Positions 11,766-22,280 of a stretch of 64,000 nucleotides of DNA are shown here, one piece after another. Source of the DNA: Porphyra umbilicalis (taxonomy: Eukaryota > Rhodophyta > Bangiophyceae > Bangiales > Bangiaceae); assembly GCA_002049455.2 (NCBI GenBank), contig KV918895.1, positions 124,001 to 188,000 on the forward strand, given 5' to 3'. The notes under the pieces were generated by a model that was given only the letters and a program-made list of their open reading frames with translations, was not told the DNA's origin and made no database searches. The translations under genes and the position numbers were made by a program. Each line of letters starts with the position of its first letter. The first letter of the stretch is position 1.

Positions 11766-12990
11766 GTGGTGACGGGGGCCGGAGGTGGGGGCCGCTGCCA
11801 CGTGCAGCGGTGGTATTTCTCTGCGAGAGAAACGAAACGAAGCGAAGGGAAGTCCTCTGCTGTCGCCGAGCTCATCACGTCATGTCTGCTGCACTCAAGC
11901 CCCTACACTGCCTGTATTTTGAACAGGTGACAACAAGACCACAAGAACACGGTACTTCGTAACCTGTGCGCCAAAGAACATATTCGCCCATAACCATAAC
12001 TTGTGCGCCTGTGACGACCATCAAGACACTGTTTTCTGAAAAGGACACAATAAATACACTCAATACTCCCTATATTTGAACACATGACCATTAAAAAAAA
12101 AAGCAGCCGAATCCCATGGTCTGTTCCGGGAGACGATGACACTCTAAGCAAACTAGGTGTCAAGCTAGCCGAATGAGCCATGGAGGCAATGGCTGTTGCA
12201 AGCGGTGATCATCGTGCGTGTTTATCGTAATTCCAAATCATTTTCAACCAATATTATTCCCATTGCCGGGACCACAGCGCCGTTGCCCCACGCCGCTGTT
12301 TCCAGGCACAAACGTAACACACAAGCGCGACGCACACGCGAAATGTGGTAGCCTCGACGCCTTGCGTTGTGCTTGGACAAGACCTGTCCGCCCGCGCAGA
12401 CGGAAGCGTCGTTCACACTTCAAAAAGCAGCAGACACGCGGAGGACGAACACGCAGCGCTGCGCATGTCCGCTCAACGTGCGACACCCGGACACCTCACA
12501 CCGTGCTGCACCGGAAAAAAGGACGACACCAACGACCGGCCTCCTGGTCAGCTGCCACGTGAGACTGACTGCACGCGCGGGGCCCCTTCCAGGAAGTATC
12601 GGACCGCTCATGTGCACTCATGGACCTGCTCAGGCGGGATAGGACTACTGACAGGCAGTCTACCTATCACCACAACCATTGGTCCGCCTTACACGGGGGC
12701 ACCCACGTCCTCAGACCCACACACGCCCACCCGGACAGAGGCCCACCCTCTCCACGCCGCTCGCAATGAGCGAGGGGATAATCGTGTGCTGCGACTTTCG
12801 CGCGCCCTTGACCCAGGGTGGGCTCCAAGAGCACAACCACACCAGCAGCCTGTCCCCCTGCTCCCTCCTGCACACACCCACGCGCACACTCGAGTACCGC
12901 GCGGGCATACCACGCTTCTCCCGACATGCGCACTGCCACCCCACCACGACCCTTCCACCGCCACCTGGAAAACCACCACCCTCCCGTACC

Positions 12991-15735
12991 ATGGAGGAGC
13001 CACCCGAGGGGTTTCGCTCGGCGACACACCCCCTCCCTCCTGCCCCGACCACCACTACGACGGCGACCTCGCTCCTCTCTCCTCCTGTGCCGCCTGCACC
13101 GCATCTGGCGGCTGCACCACGGCCTGCTGAGGGCGTGCTGGCAAGCGTGGCCAGTGCCGCCGGCGAGGCGGCCACCAACGCCAAGATCAAGACCAACAAG
13201 AGGGAGAAGATGAGTCATCTCTGGGTCTACTTCGACGTCGGTACCAAGGATTACACCAAGACATCCAAGGAGGTGTTTTGCATTTTCTGCAAGGCCAAGA
13301 ACGTCAAGGTGCCGATCAAGGGGCGCCTGGAGGCCATGGCCACCCATCTCGCCAAGAGGTGTGCGCACGCGCCCAGGGAGGCAAAGGTGGAGGCGGTGCA
13401 AGGCGACGCCGGGACCCGTAAGCATCGTCGACGGGACGCATCGGGTGGCGGCGGGGGGGGCCGCACCAACAGCCTGAGGCCCATGGACGCCCACCTGCCG
13501 CGCCCCTTCTCTCCGTCCAAGACGAGGGAGTTCCAAACCGACCTTTTGGGGGTGCTCCTGTTCTCTGCTGTGGCGTTCAACTTCATCGACTCGCCGGTGC
13601 TGCGGTGCTTCCTCCTCAAGTGGGTGCCGGGTCTCAAGACACTGCCCACACGACAGACTCTGTCGGGTCCGGTGCTGGATCATCTCGTGGCGGACTGTGT
13701 GGCCGCTGCCAAGGTCATCTACCTCAAGGGCTGCTGCATCACCATGTCCATGGACGGGTGGAAGAGCCGGGCGGGCCGCAAGCTCATGGGCATCCTGTGC
13801 AGCAACGTCGGCTCAGCAGACGGACGCGTGGCGGCAGACTTCCGCGGGACTACGGACATCACGACGGTGTCCGAGTCGGCAACCCTAGTGCAGCATGAGC
13901 TGGAGTTCGAGATGGCCAAGGGGGTGAAGACCGGTGACTGGGCGTTGCCACTGGCGTCGGGGGGGCTGTCAACGGACACCGCCTCTGCCGTGGTGGATGT
14001 GGTCAGTGACTCGGCAAGTGCCAATATCGGCTCCAAGAGAGCACTGTCGCTGCTGCACCCTTCCATCATCTTCGTAGCGTGCTTGGCGCATCAGCTTAAC
14101 CTCCTGACGGGAAGCGTCATTGGGCACGAGTCGCTACGTGCTACAACGACCAAGTGCTCGCTGATCGTATCCTTCTTCAAGCGCTCCACCAAGTACATGG
14201 GCCTTTTGCTGGAAATTATGGACGCGACCATGAAGAATCGGCTCACCTTCATCAAGACGGGGGAGACACGCTGGTACTCTCACTACGGGCAGGCGCGGCG
14301 GCTTCTCGACCTCAAGCCAGCCCTGGAGCGGTTTGCCAATGACTACTACGCCGACACGACCCTGCTGCGCACCACCAACGGCGCCGCTGTCGTGGATGAG
14401 CTGCGCAGCCGGTCGTTCTGGGGCCGATTGGAGGTGGTCACCCAGCTGCTTCTACTTATGGTGAAGAAGATCGGCTTAGTAGAGCGCCGTGACAGCAACC
14501 TGGCGGACGCCGCTGCAGCCTTTGGCCGCCTCCACGCCTTCTACTCTCAACTTGGGGTGGACAGTACCACGTTGGGTACAGACGGTGCGACAGCGTCGGC
14601 ACCTGTGTTTGTTGTGTCGGCTGACCCGTCCGTGCGGGCAATCACCAACCAGCTATGCATGACCATCCTCAAGCTGCTGCAATGGCGCTTCACCCGCTAC
14701 TTCAGTGCTGATTTGCTGCTGCTGGCCCACATCTTGGACCCGTCGCGTGGTGTCGCCGGCCTTTGCACCCGACCTGGGTGCTACGCCGCCTATGACAACA
14801 TTGTGCGTCTGTTTCTGGGGCTGGCTTTCCGCTTTGGTGCCCTACCCCAAGGGAGTGGTCAAGGTGAGCTGCAGCAGAACCGTCGACGTCAAGCAGTTGC
14901 TGGTGTCGTCAAGTACCTTTCCGACGGCCCAGATACTCTCCTCCTCTTCGACCCAAAGGGTGGCCTTGTCGTCAACAACGCTAATGGCGGCGGCGTCGGC
15001 TGCACTGGGGGTGGCGGCGGCGATGGTGACCGTGATCGTGTGGCTGCCTTGGTCATGTGGTCTCTGTGCCCAGAGTACAAGGGCATGGTGCTGCAACAAG
15101 TGGCTCTCCGCCTTCTCGCTGTCTCCTGCCACGCCGCTGAGCTTGAGCGCGTGTGGTCAGCCATGGGGCTGGCTAACTCAACCACTCGGAGCCAGCTGGG
15201 CACCAAGCGATTGACGGACATGACGCGGGTGGCGCACCACCTACGCGCCCAGAACGTCAAGGACAAGAAGCAGACCTTCCAGCCGGGCTCCTACCTTGAG
15301 ACAGCCGTTGACGAGAGCCCAGTGAACGGAGGCGTCAAGGTGGTGCAGGGTGCTGAGGGCGGCTGTGAAGAGACCGGAGTGGGCCAGGATGACGACGGGG
15401 ATAGACTGGCGGCGCCGGGTGCGGCCTTGCAGCAGCAGCTACAAGAGGAGCAAGATACGTGCCGACGCGCTGGCGAGCCGTTGCCTGGCGAGGGGACAGT
15501 GGACGAGGTCGGGCGTACGGCGGGCCCGGCGGCCTTCTCGGATGAGGACCTCAGGGCCATGTATGACAACTTGATGCACGGGCGGCGCGACGCGGGGGGG
15601 GGCGGTGGTCCAGCAGATGCGGCGCGCGACGGGGCAGCGGTTGCCGCCCGTGGGATGAGGCCACGCGTCCTTCTCTCCAGCCTGTTTGACGCAGAGTGGT
15701 ACTTGAAAGATGCCAAGGCAACCTACGGTCTGTGA
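12991..15735 (+). CDS. hAT transposase
   Basis: The protein has 914 residues from the ATG at 12991, chosen for its strong context (TACCATGG) and because the upstream in-frame part is low complexity. A BED-type zinc finger lies near residues 78-124 (W78, C97, C100, H119, C124). The DUF659/hAT RNase H-like core shows MDGW with D255, VSDSASAN with D340, and VACLAHQLNLL. A long insertion domain follows, and the C-terminal hAT dimerisation region contains the ELERVWSAMGLAN motif with E719. D255, D340 and E719 are the likely catalytic triad. The enzyme would act in the nucleus, cutting the element's own terminal inverted repeats. The Gly-rich and acidic tail (~residues 770-900) is unassigned. The frame is uninterrupted. 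Confidence 0.88.
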   Translation: MEEPPEGFRSATHPLPPAPTTTTTATSLLSPPVPPAPHLAAAPRPAEGVLASVASAAGEAATNAKIKTNKREKMSHLWVYFDVGTKDYTKTSKEVFCIFCKAKNVKVPIKGRLEAMATHLAKRCAHAPREAKVEAVQGDAGTRKHRRRDASGGGGGGRTNSLRPMDAHLPRPFSPSKTREFQTDLLGVLLFSAVAFNFIDSPVLRCFLLKWVPGLKTLPTRQTLSGPVLDHLVADCVAAAKVIYLKGCCITMSMDGWKSRAGRKLMGILCSNVGSADGRVAADFRGTTDITTVSESATLVQHELEFEMAKGVKTGDWALPLASGGLSTDTASAVVDVVSDSASANIGSKRALSLLHPSIIFVACLAHQLNLLTGSVIGHESLRATTTKCSLIVSFFKRSTKYMGLLLEIMDATMKNRLTFIKTGETRWYSHYGQARRLLDLKPALERFANDYYADTTLLRTTNGAAVVDELRSRSFWGRLEVVTQLLLLMVKKIGLVERRDSNLADAAAAFGRLHAFYSQLGVDSTTLGTDGATASAPVFVVSADPSVRAITNQLCMTILKLLQWRFTRYFSADLLLLAHILDPSRGVAGLCTRPGCYAAYDNIVRLFLGLAFRFGALPQGSGQGELQQNRRRQAVAGVVKYLSDGPDTLLLFDPKGGLVVNNANGGGVGCTGGGGGDGDRDRVAALVMWSLCPEYKGMVLQQVALRLLAVSCHAAELERVWSAMGLANSTTRSQLGTKRLTDMTRVAHHLRAQNVKDKKQTFQPGSYLETAVDESPVNGGVKVVQGAEGGCEETGVGQDDDGDRLAAPGAALQQQLQEEQDTCRRAGEPLPGEGTVDEVGRTAGPAAFSDEDLRAMYDNLMHGRRDAGGGGGPADAARDGAAVAARGMRPRVLLSSLFDAEWYLKDAKATYGL

Positions 15736-15847
15736 CTGATTCGTTCTATAAAGCCCCATAGCAGGTCACAATGATCGCCGCCCATTCAGAAGGGGTGCTA
15801 CATAAGTTCGGGACTAAATAATATGGGTGCTACCTTCGTGTGTTCAC

Positions 15848-15920
15848 TCCCCCAAAAGGGCGTGATTAGGGCGTGATCGGGCGTGATCGGGCGTGACACG
15901 CCCACACGCCCCGGGTTTGG
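15848..15920. repeat. Right subterminal repeats of the hAT element
   Basis: Four closely spaced copies of GGGCGTGA(T/C) lie in 15858-15897, followed by ACACGCCC motifs in the opposite sense. They match motifs just inside the left end and are probable transposase-binding sites. Confidence 0.65.
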
Positions 15921-15940
15921 GGGCGTGAAATACAAGCCTA

Positions 15941-15948
15941 CGGTAAGC
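15941..15948. repeat. Target-site duplication of the hAT element (right)
   Basis: CGGTAAGC follows the right terminal inverted repeat and matches 8809-8816 exactly. Confidence 0.9.
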
Positions 15949-16793
15949 ACAGCATGAATGACATGCACGCACGCTTGACGGAGATTATGCGCAAGCGACC
16001 CCTGACGGCGCGTCAACAGAAAGAGAAGCGCAAGAACGGCAAGGCGGCCCTAGCCGCGGCATCTAGCAATAATGGTGGCAGCCTATTGGCAGCTCACGTC
16101 ACGCAGGCTACTTTGGTCGACGAGTGGGGCCTCGGAGGCGCGGCAGCTGGGCCGCGGGCGCGACGTGCGGACGCGTTAGTGGCGGCCACGAAGGACGCTC
16201 GAGCAACAGCTGGAGGCGCCCGCCCGGCCGGCGCTATGGCGGCGGACCAGAGCATGCACGGCTACCGGGCGGTGACGACGCCACCGGTGGCCCTCTCTCG
16301 CACGTCGAGCGCTGGGTCGACGGTGGAGGAGGAGCGCTCGGCCGCGCTGGCGACTTTTGATGTGGCCTTTCGGGCGCTGCAGCAGCCCAAGTACACTTCC
16401 ACCAAGCGCAAGTCGATTAAGGACGTCCTGGGAGAGGTCAAGATCAACGCGGCGCTTATGGGCTCTGATTCGGAGATTTACGGCTCCAGCAACCCCTTTT
16501 CGGTACGTACGAGCGCCCAGTTGCGAACCGCGAGTATGAGGTTTGTGAACATATCTGATGTGGAGCTGTCATCTCAGGTCATACAAACGATGAACGCCTT
16601 TTTTGACGACCCCCACTATTTTAGCATGTGCTCACTGACGGCCGAGACGGTGACGACGGATGCTGTAATGGCGATCCTGTCCGAGTGCGCCGTCAAGGCG
16701 GGCCTTTGCAACGTTGCTGCTCTCTCGTCCGTGAAGCAGTTCATCCTGGAACTGCGCCGCGCCAACGACAACCTTAGCGCCTACTTCTCTAAG
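15941..16793 (+). pseudogene. Right part of the gene interrupted by the hAT element
   Basis: After the duplicated 8 bp, the frame of the left part continues as GKHSMNDMHARLTEIMRKRP. A basic stretch (TARQQKEKRKNGK), an Ala-rich linker and a better-folded region follow; the latter includes STKRKSIKDVLGEVKINAAL, SSQVIQTMNAFFDDPHYF and VKQFILELRRANDNLSAYF. The coding part probably ends at 16793, where AAG|GTACGT is a good splice donor; without splicing the frame stops at 16833-16835. No domain is recognised. The continuity of frame across the hAT duplication is the main evidence that both parts are one gene. Any further exon would lie beyond the foldback element. Confidence 0.5.
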
Positions 16794-16835
16794 GTACGTG
16801 TCGCTCCTTTACCGGCAAGCCACGAAAGGCGTTAA

Positions 16836-17013
16836 AACAGTTAGGAGCATTGTTACAGCCTCAATCTCCCCCACACACGAGCACGACTCCACTGGTGTCC
16901 AGCCGGCCCCGCCGGACGCGATGCGCGCTCAATCTTTAACAACGTTCCGACCGTGCATGTGGAGCTATCCATTTATCCCTGTGCTCTCTGTCCTTTTCTG
17001 CACATTCTCATGG
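16836..17013. other. Short spacer, nothing recognised
   Basis: This is probably intron or 3' flank of the interrupted gene, ending where the foldback element starts. Confidence 0.4.
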
Positions 17014-17029
17014 CCTGTGACATTTTCGT

Positions 17030-18100
17030 ACCCCACCACTGAACTCCCTCGGCCCGAAAAGATCGGGGTTTGGGGAAGCGGTGGCGCCGTCGGATTGCGT
17101 TCAACACGAGAGCACAGGTGCACGCTGTTCGGCGGCGCCCGCCGCGCCCCTGGTTCTGGGGCTGACTGTGTGGAGGAGATTGTGGGGGCCGGTGTGGCCG
17201 GGTTGTTGGAGTCGGTGGGACGACCAGGTATGTAGACAGCGCGGGGTGCTGGCTGTTGCGATCGTCTCGCCTTGCGTACTACCTGTGTTAGTGTGCGCCA
17301 CTGTGTGCGGAAGGGGCTGGTCTAGGGAGGGCCATGATAGCCGTAGTCCGCACGGTGGGACAGTACGGTTGCACGAGCGCCAATGCCGCTGTACACTTCA
17401 TGCAATATGGACATGTACTGACTCGCTGCGTTTTGCTGTGGCAATGGCCGTTTATTCGCTGCTTCTCGTGTTCTGCGTTTTTTTCGGTGCGTGCCCGTGG
17501 TCTGTGAATTTTTCTGACCCCACCAGTGAACTCCCCCGGCCCAAAAAGATCGGGGTTTGGGGAAGCGGTGGCGCCGTCGGATTGCGGTCAACACGAGAGC
17601 ACAGGTGCACGCTGTTCGGCGGCGCCCGCCGCGCCCCTGGTTCTGGGGCTGACTGTGTGGAGGAGATTGTGGGGGCCGGTGTGGCCGGGTTGTTGGAGTC
17701 GGTGGGACGACCAGGTATGTAGACAGCGCGGGGTGCTGGCTGTTGCGATCGTCTCGCCTTGCGTACTACCTGTGTTAGTGTGCGCCACTGTGTGCGGACG
17801 GCGCAGGTCTAGGGAGGGCCTTGATAGCCGTAGTCTGCACGATGGGACAGTACGGTTGCACGAGCGCCAATGCCGCTGTACACTTCATGCAATATGGACA
17901 TGTACTGACTCGCTGCGTTTTGCTGTGGCAATGGCCGTTTATTCGCTGCTTCTCGTGTTCTGCGTTTTTTTCGGTGCGTGCCCGTGGTCTGTGAATTTTT
18001 CTGACCCCACCAGTGAACGCCCTTTGCCGGATAAGGTCGGGGTTTGGGGCGGCGGCGGCGCCGTCGGATTCCGTGCAACACGAGAGCACAGGTGCACGCT
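17030..18100 (+). repeat. 487-bp direct subrepeats, left arm
   Basis: Two successive units (starting near 17033 and 17520) and the beginning of a third are nearly identical; for example the stretch at 17101-17301 recurs at 17588-17788. Each unit carries GATCGGGGTTTGGG near its start and CGTGGTCTGTGAATTTTTCT near its end. The third unit carries the variant TTGCCGGATAAGGTCGGGG. Confidence 0.85.
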
Positions 18101-19089
18101 GTCCGGCGGTGTGCGCGGCGCGCCGCTTTGGGGGTTGTGCTTCGCTCGTGGCGAAGCCGGTTCTTCCCCGCACGGTTTCGGTGCTTGTCATGTTTTGTCT
18201 TTGTCTCTCTGTTTTCTTTCCTTCTGCGTTTGCCTGCGGGCTTGGGATGCTGTTGTTTCAGTTGTTTGGCAACCTTTTGTTTGATGCCGCTCACGTGTGG
18301 GTCTTTTTTTTTTTTGCCTTGAGCGTTGTTTCTCGGGGAGTCACCATGTTCCTTTTCTTTTCTCTTGTTTGTTTTCTTTCTTTTTCTGTGTTGTTGCCGC
18401 TGTGCGGCGGTTGTGGCTGAGCAAACCGTGGCATATGTTTTGGTTTCTTTTGCACGACAGCAACAGGACGCTTCCTTGCGGGCTTGTTGCGGGGCACCTC
18501 GACGGGGGGGGCAACAGATACGATGGTGCAACTCGCACCTGCACTGCAGGGGGCGCACATCGGCACGTTGGGTATTTTGAGAGGGCGGGGATGGATGGGG
18601 GCGTTGGAAGCGCAAGAAACGCTGGTGCGGGAGGCTTCAAGGACGGCGAAGCGGCGGTGGCACCAGGCGAGAAGAGCTCCGAGGAGTCTGCACGGCGGGG
18701 GGGGCAGGCAGCTGGGGTACGCGGGCAGCAGCGTGAGGAATGGGAGTGCAGGGCAGAAAAAGACGGGGAGCGTGGGGGGGGAGCTACTCGGAGAAGACGG
18801 CTGCTGGGAGGAATGCTTTGTGTTGGAGCGGGGGCATGGCAGTCAGGTCCGGCCAAGTCGGCGGATAGAAATGGAGCAACCCCAGGTGGGAGGGGGGCCG
18901 TCAGAACTGGAGGGGAGGAAGGTGGCATTTAAACAGCTGATGCCGGCGAGGAGGCTGGCAGGTACCCTGTGCCGTCAGCAAGACGTCCGCCAGCGGGCTA
19001 CGGGCGCCCACGAAAGGCTCACGTGCCCAAGTCCAGAGGGTGCGTACACCCGGGGTGCAAGCACTGCATGAGGGCCAATCAGAAAATCA

Positions 19090-19912
19090 AATGAAGGAAC
19101 TTGGAAAGGCTCGAAAGAACCCCCCTCCACGCTGTCAGGTTTGGGTGTGGGGACGGCACACGGCCACACCGCCCACTGGCCCGGCGGCTCGAGGTGAAGC
19201 GCCAGTTCATTCTTCGGAATGGCGCCTTTCCAGAACCTCTCTCCGCGCCGTCTGGCTTGGGTGTGGGACGGCACACGGCCACGACACGCACCAGCACTGC
19301 GACTCGAGATGAAGCGTCAGGTCAGATTTTGGAATAGCGGATTTAAATATTTCCTCATGATGGGGGTGGAAACGGCGCTGAGCAGTACAATTCAACGCAG
19401 CCGGGGCGAAGAGCGGATCTAGAAATCCTTCTTCCCGAAAACTGAACTGGCGCTTCACCTCGGATCGCCGGGCTGGTGGGGGCTGTGGCCGTGTGCCGTC
19501 CCCACCTTCAAACCTGACAGCGCGTGGAGGGGTTCTTGAAAGTGGCCGTTGCACAATCTGAACAGACGCTTCACCTCACGTCGCGATGCTGGGGGGTGTT
19601 GTGGCCGTGTGCCGTCCCTACCCCCGAACCAGACATCGCGGAGAGGAGATATTCAAATCCGCTATTCCAAAATCTGACCTGACGCTTCATCTCGAGTCGC
19701 AGTGCTGGTGGGTGTCGTGGCCGTGTGCCGTCCCACACCCAAGCCAGACGGCGCGGAGAGAGGTTCTGGAAAGGCGCCATTCCGAAGAATGAACTGGCGC
19801 TTCACCTCGAGCCGCCGGGCCAGTGGGCGGTGTGGCCGTGTGCCGTCCCCACACCCAAACCTGACAGCGTGGAGGGGGGTTCTTTCGAGCCTTTCCAAGT
19901 TCCTTCATTTGA
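19090..19912. repeat. Central ~116-bp repeats of the foldback element
   Basis: Units containing GGCCGTGTGCCGTCCC and CGCTTCA(C/T)CTCG repeat four times on the plus strand from about 19440 to 19912. Two more lie inverted at 19094-19340. The outer two plus-strand units mirror the two inverted ones, so only the middle ~300 bp (19351-19648) is unpaired spacer. Confidence 0.8.
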
Positions 19913-20899
19913 TTTTCTGATTGGCCCTCATGCAGTGCTTGCACCCCGGGTGTACGCACCCTCTGGACTTGGGCACGTGAGCCTTTCGTGGGCGCCCGTA
20001 GCCCGCTGGCGGACGTCTTGCTGACGGCACAGGGTACCTGCCAGCCTCCTCGCCGGCATCAGCTGTTTAAATGCCACCTTCCTCCCCTCCAGTTCTGACG
20101 GCCCCCCTCCCACCTGGGGTTGCTCCATTTCTATCCGCCGACTTGGCCGGACCTGACTGCCATGCCCCCGCTCCAACACAAAGCATTCCTCCCAGCAGCC
20201 GTCTTCTCCGAGTAGCTCCCCCCCCACGCTCCCCGTCTTTTTCTGCCCTGCACTCCCATTCCTCACGCTGCTGCCCGCGTACCCCAGCTGCCTGCCCCCC
20301 CCGCCGTGCAGACTCCTCGGAGCTCTTCTCGCCTGGTGCCACCGCCGCTTCGCCGTCCTTGAAGCCTCCCGCACCAGCGTTTCTTGCGCTTCCAACGCCC
20401 CCATCCATCCCCGCCCTCTCAAAATACCCAACGTGCCGATGTGCGCCCCCTGCAGTGCAGGTGCGAGTTGCACCATCGTATCTGTTGCCCCCCCCGTCGA
20501 GGTGCCCCGCAACAAGCCCGCAAGGAAGCGTCCTGTTGCTGTCGTGCAAAAGAAACCAAAACATATGCCACGGTTTGCTCAGCCACAACCGCCGCACAGC
20601 GGCAACAACACAGAAAAAGAAAGAAAACAAACAAGAGAAAAGAAAAGGAACATGGTGACTCCCCGAGAAACAACGCTCAAGGCAAAAAAAAAAAAAGACC
20701 CACACGTGAGCGGCATCAAACAAAAGGTTGCCAAACAACTGAAACAACAGCATCCCAAGCCCGCAGGCAAACGCAGAAGGAAAGAAAACAGAGAGACAAA
20801 GACAAAACATGACAAGCACCGAAACCGTGCGGGGAAGAACCGGCTTCGCCACGAGCGAAGCACAACCCCCAAAGCGGCGCGCCGCGCACACCGCCGGAC

Positions 20900-21887
20900 A
20901 GCGTGCACCTGTGCTCTCGTGTTGCACGGAATCCGACGGCGCCGCCGCCGCCCCAAACCCCGACCTTATCCGGCAAAGGGCGTTCACTGGTGGGGTCAGA
21001 AAAATTCACAGACCACGGGCACGCACCGAAAAAAACGCAGAACACGAGAAGCAGCGAGTAAACGGCCATTGCCACAGCAAAACGCAGCGAGTCAGTACAT
21101 GTCCATATTGCATGAAGTGTACAGCGGCATTGGCGCTTGTGCAACCGTACTGTCCCATCGTGCAGACTACGGCTATCATGGCCCTCCCTAGACCTGCGCC
21201 GTCCGCACACAGTGGCGCACACTAACACAGGTAGTACGCAAGGCGAGACGATCGCAACAGCCAGCACCCCGCGCTGTCTACATACCTGGTCGTCCCACCG
21301 ACTCCAACAACCCGGCCACACCGGCCCCCACAATCTCCTCCACACAGTCAGCCCCAGAACCAGGGGAGCGGCCGGCGCCGCTGAACAGCGTGCACCTGTG
21401 CTCTCGTGTTGAACGGAATCCGACGGCGCTGCCGCTTCCCCAAAACCCCGACTTTTTTGGGCCGGGGGAGTTCACTGGTGGGGTCAGAAAAATTCACAGA
21501 CCACGGGCACGCACCGAAAAAGACGCAGAACACGAGAAGCAGCGAATAAACGGCCATTGCCACAGCAAAACGCAGCGAGTCAGTACATGTCCATATTGCA
21601 TGAAGTGTACAGCGGCATTGGCGCTCGTGCAACCGTACTGTCCCACCGTGCGGCCTACGGCTACCAAGGCCCTCCCTAGACCTGGCCCGTCCGCACACAG
21701 TGGCGCACACTAACACAGGACGTACGCAAGGCGAGACGATCGCAACAGCCAGCACCCCGCGCTGTCTACATACCTGGTCGTCCCACCGACTCCAACAACC
21801 CGGCCACACCGGCCCCCACAATCTCCTCCACACAGTCAGCCCCAGAACCAGAGGCGCAGCGGGCGCCGCCGAACAGCGTGCACCTGT
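20900..21887 (-). repeat. 487-bp direct subrepeats, right arm (first part)
   Basis: CACCTGTGCTCTCGTGTTG recurs at about 20906 and 21391, and again across the gypsy insertion. Unit length is 485-489 bp. Two variants alternate, one with TTATCCGGCAAAGGGCG and one with GGGCCGGGGGAG or a close relative. Confidence 0.8.
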
Positions 21888-22280
21888 TGTGGTATTAATA
21901 ACGCTAGTTCAATTACCAGTGTACTGAGACCGACCGTAGCCAAGCAATAAAGCGAGTTCTATCGCCGTCGCGGCGAGGAAGAAGACCTTTTGTTGAAGGG
22001 CATCCGATGGGGAGCCGGGTGGTGCCCACGACGGCGACCCCGGACCCACGGTGGTTTAATACAAACAACGGCACTGGTCGATCGACCATCCGATCAAGCG
22101 ATCGTAATGAGTGCCGGCAGACAGATAAGACAGGCAAGCAAACAAGCAATAAAAAATAAACAATGCGGAAGTAACCCCCCAAAGGGCGTGCCACAAGCCG
22201 AGTCACACACATCTGTGGATTCGGCCAGTCAAGGGAGCTACTCGTGGCTAATTGCCAATTGGTAGCAGAGATGTGCTACA
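21888..22280 (-). repeat. Gypsy 3' LTR
   Basis: This 393-bp copy matches 30158-30550 and the solo LTR at 59559-59951. It is the 3' LTR because the element lies on the minus strand. Confidence 0.93.

Larger units (their letters stand above)
8946..12990. other. Non-transposase segment inside the hAT element
   Basis: This 4-kb segment lies between the left end and the transposase start. It holds a 34-nt perfect palindrome (9069-9102), open frames of disordered composition (the plus frame ending at 10012 is the most protein-like: Ala/Pro-rich, 150-190 residues, no domain), a hairpin at 10204-10225, and a large minisatellite. From 11800 to 12990 the GC falls and the sequence is probably promoter and 5' leader. 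It could be captured host DNA or an older nested insertion. Confidence 0.4.
8817..15940 (+). mobile_element. hAT-superfamily DNA transposon, 7124 bp, apparently complete
   Basis: The ends are defined by a 20-bp terminal inverted repeat, TAGGCTTGTACTTCACGCCC at 8817-8836, matched 19/20 by the complement of 15921-15940. A perfect 8-bp duplication, CGGTAAGC, flanks it. One long transposase frame (12991-15735) is intact on the plus strand. GTGAT-rich subterminal repeats sit inside both ends, as expected for transposase binding. The element is large for hAT because about 4 kb of GC-rich sequence, including a 36-bp minisatellite, precedes the transposase. It lies within the coding exon of another gene. 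The near-perfect inverted repeats, exact duplication and open transposase suggest a recent insertion that could still be autonomous. Confidence 0.9.

Noticed and set aside
10239-11962. Several 150-310-residue open frames on both strands
   Set aside because: All are translations of the ~36-bp minisatellite, with 12-residue repeats in every frame.
12679-12990. N-terminal extension of the hAT transposase
   Set aside because: The frame is open but low complexity with no homology; the ATG at 12991 has a far better context.
17081-18284. Open frames of 200-270 residues in the foldback arms, including a Lys-rich one mirrored at 20433-21191
   Set aside because: They arise from the 487-bp subrepeats, occur on both strands and contain no domain. 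I treat them as repeat sequence, though a coding role for the Lys-rich frame cannot be fully excluded.
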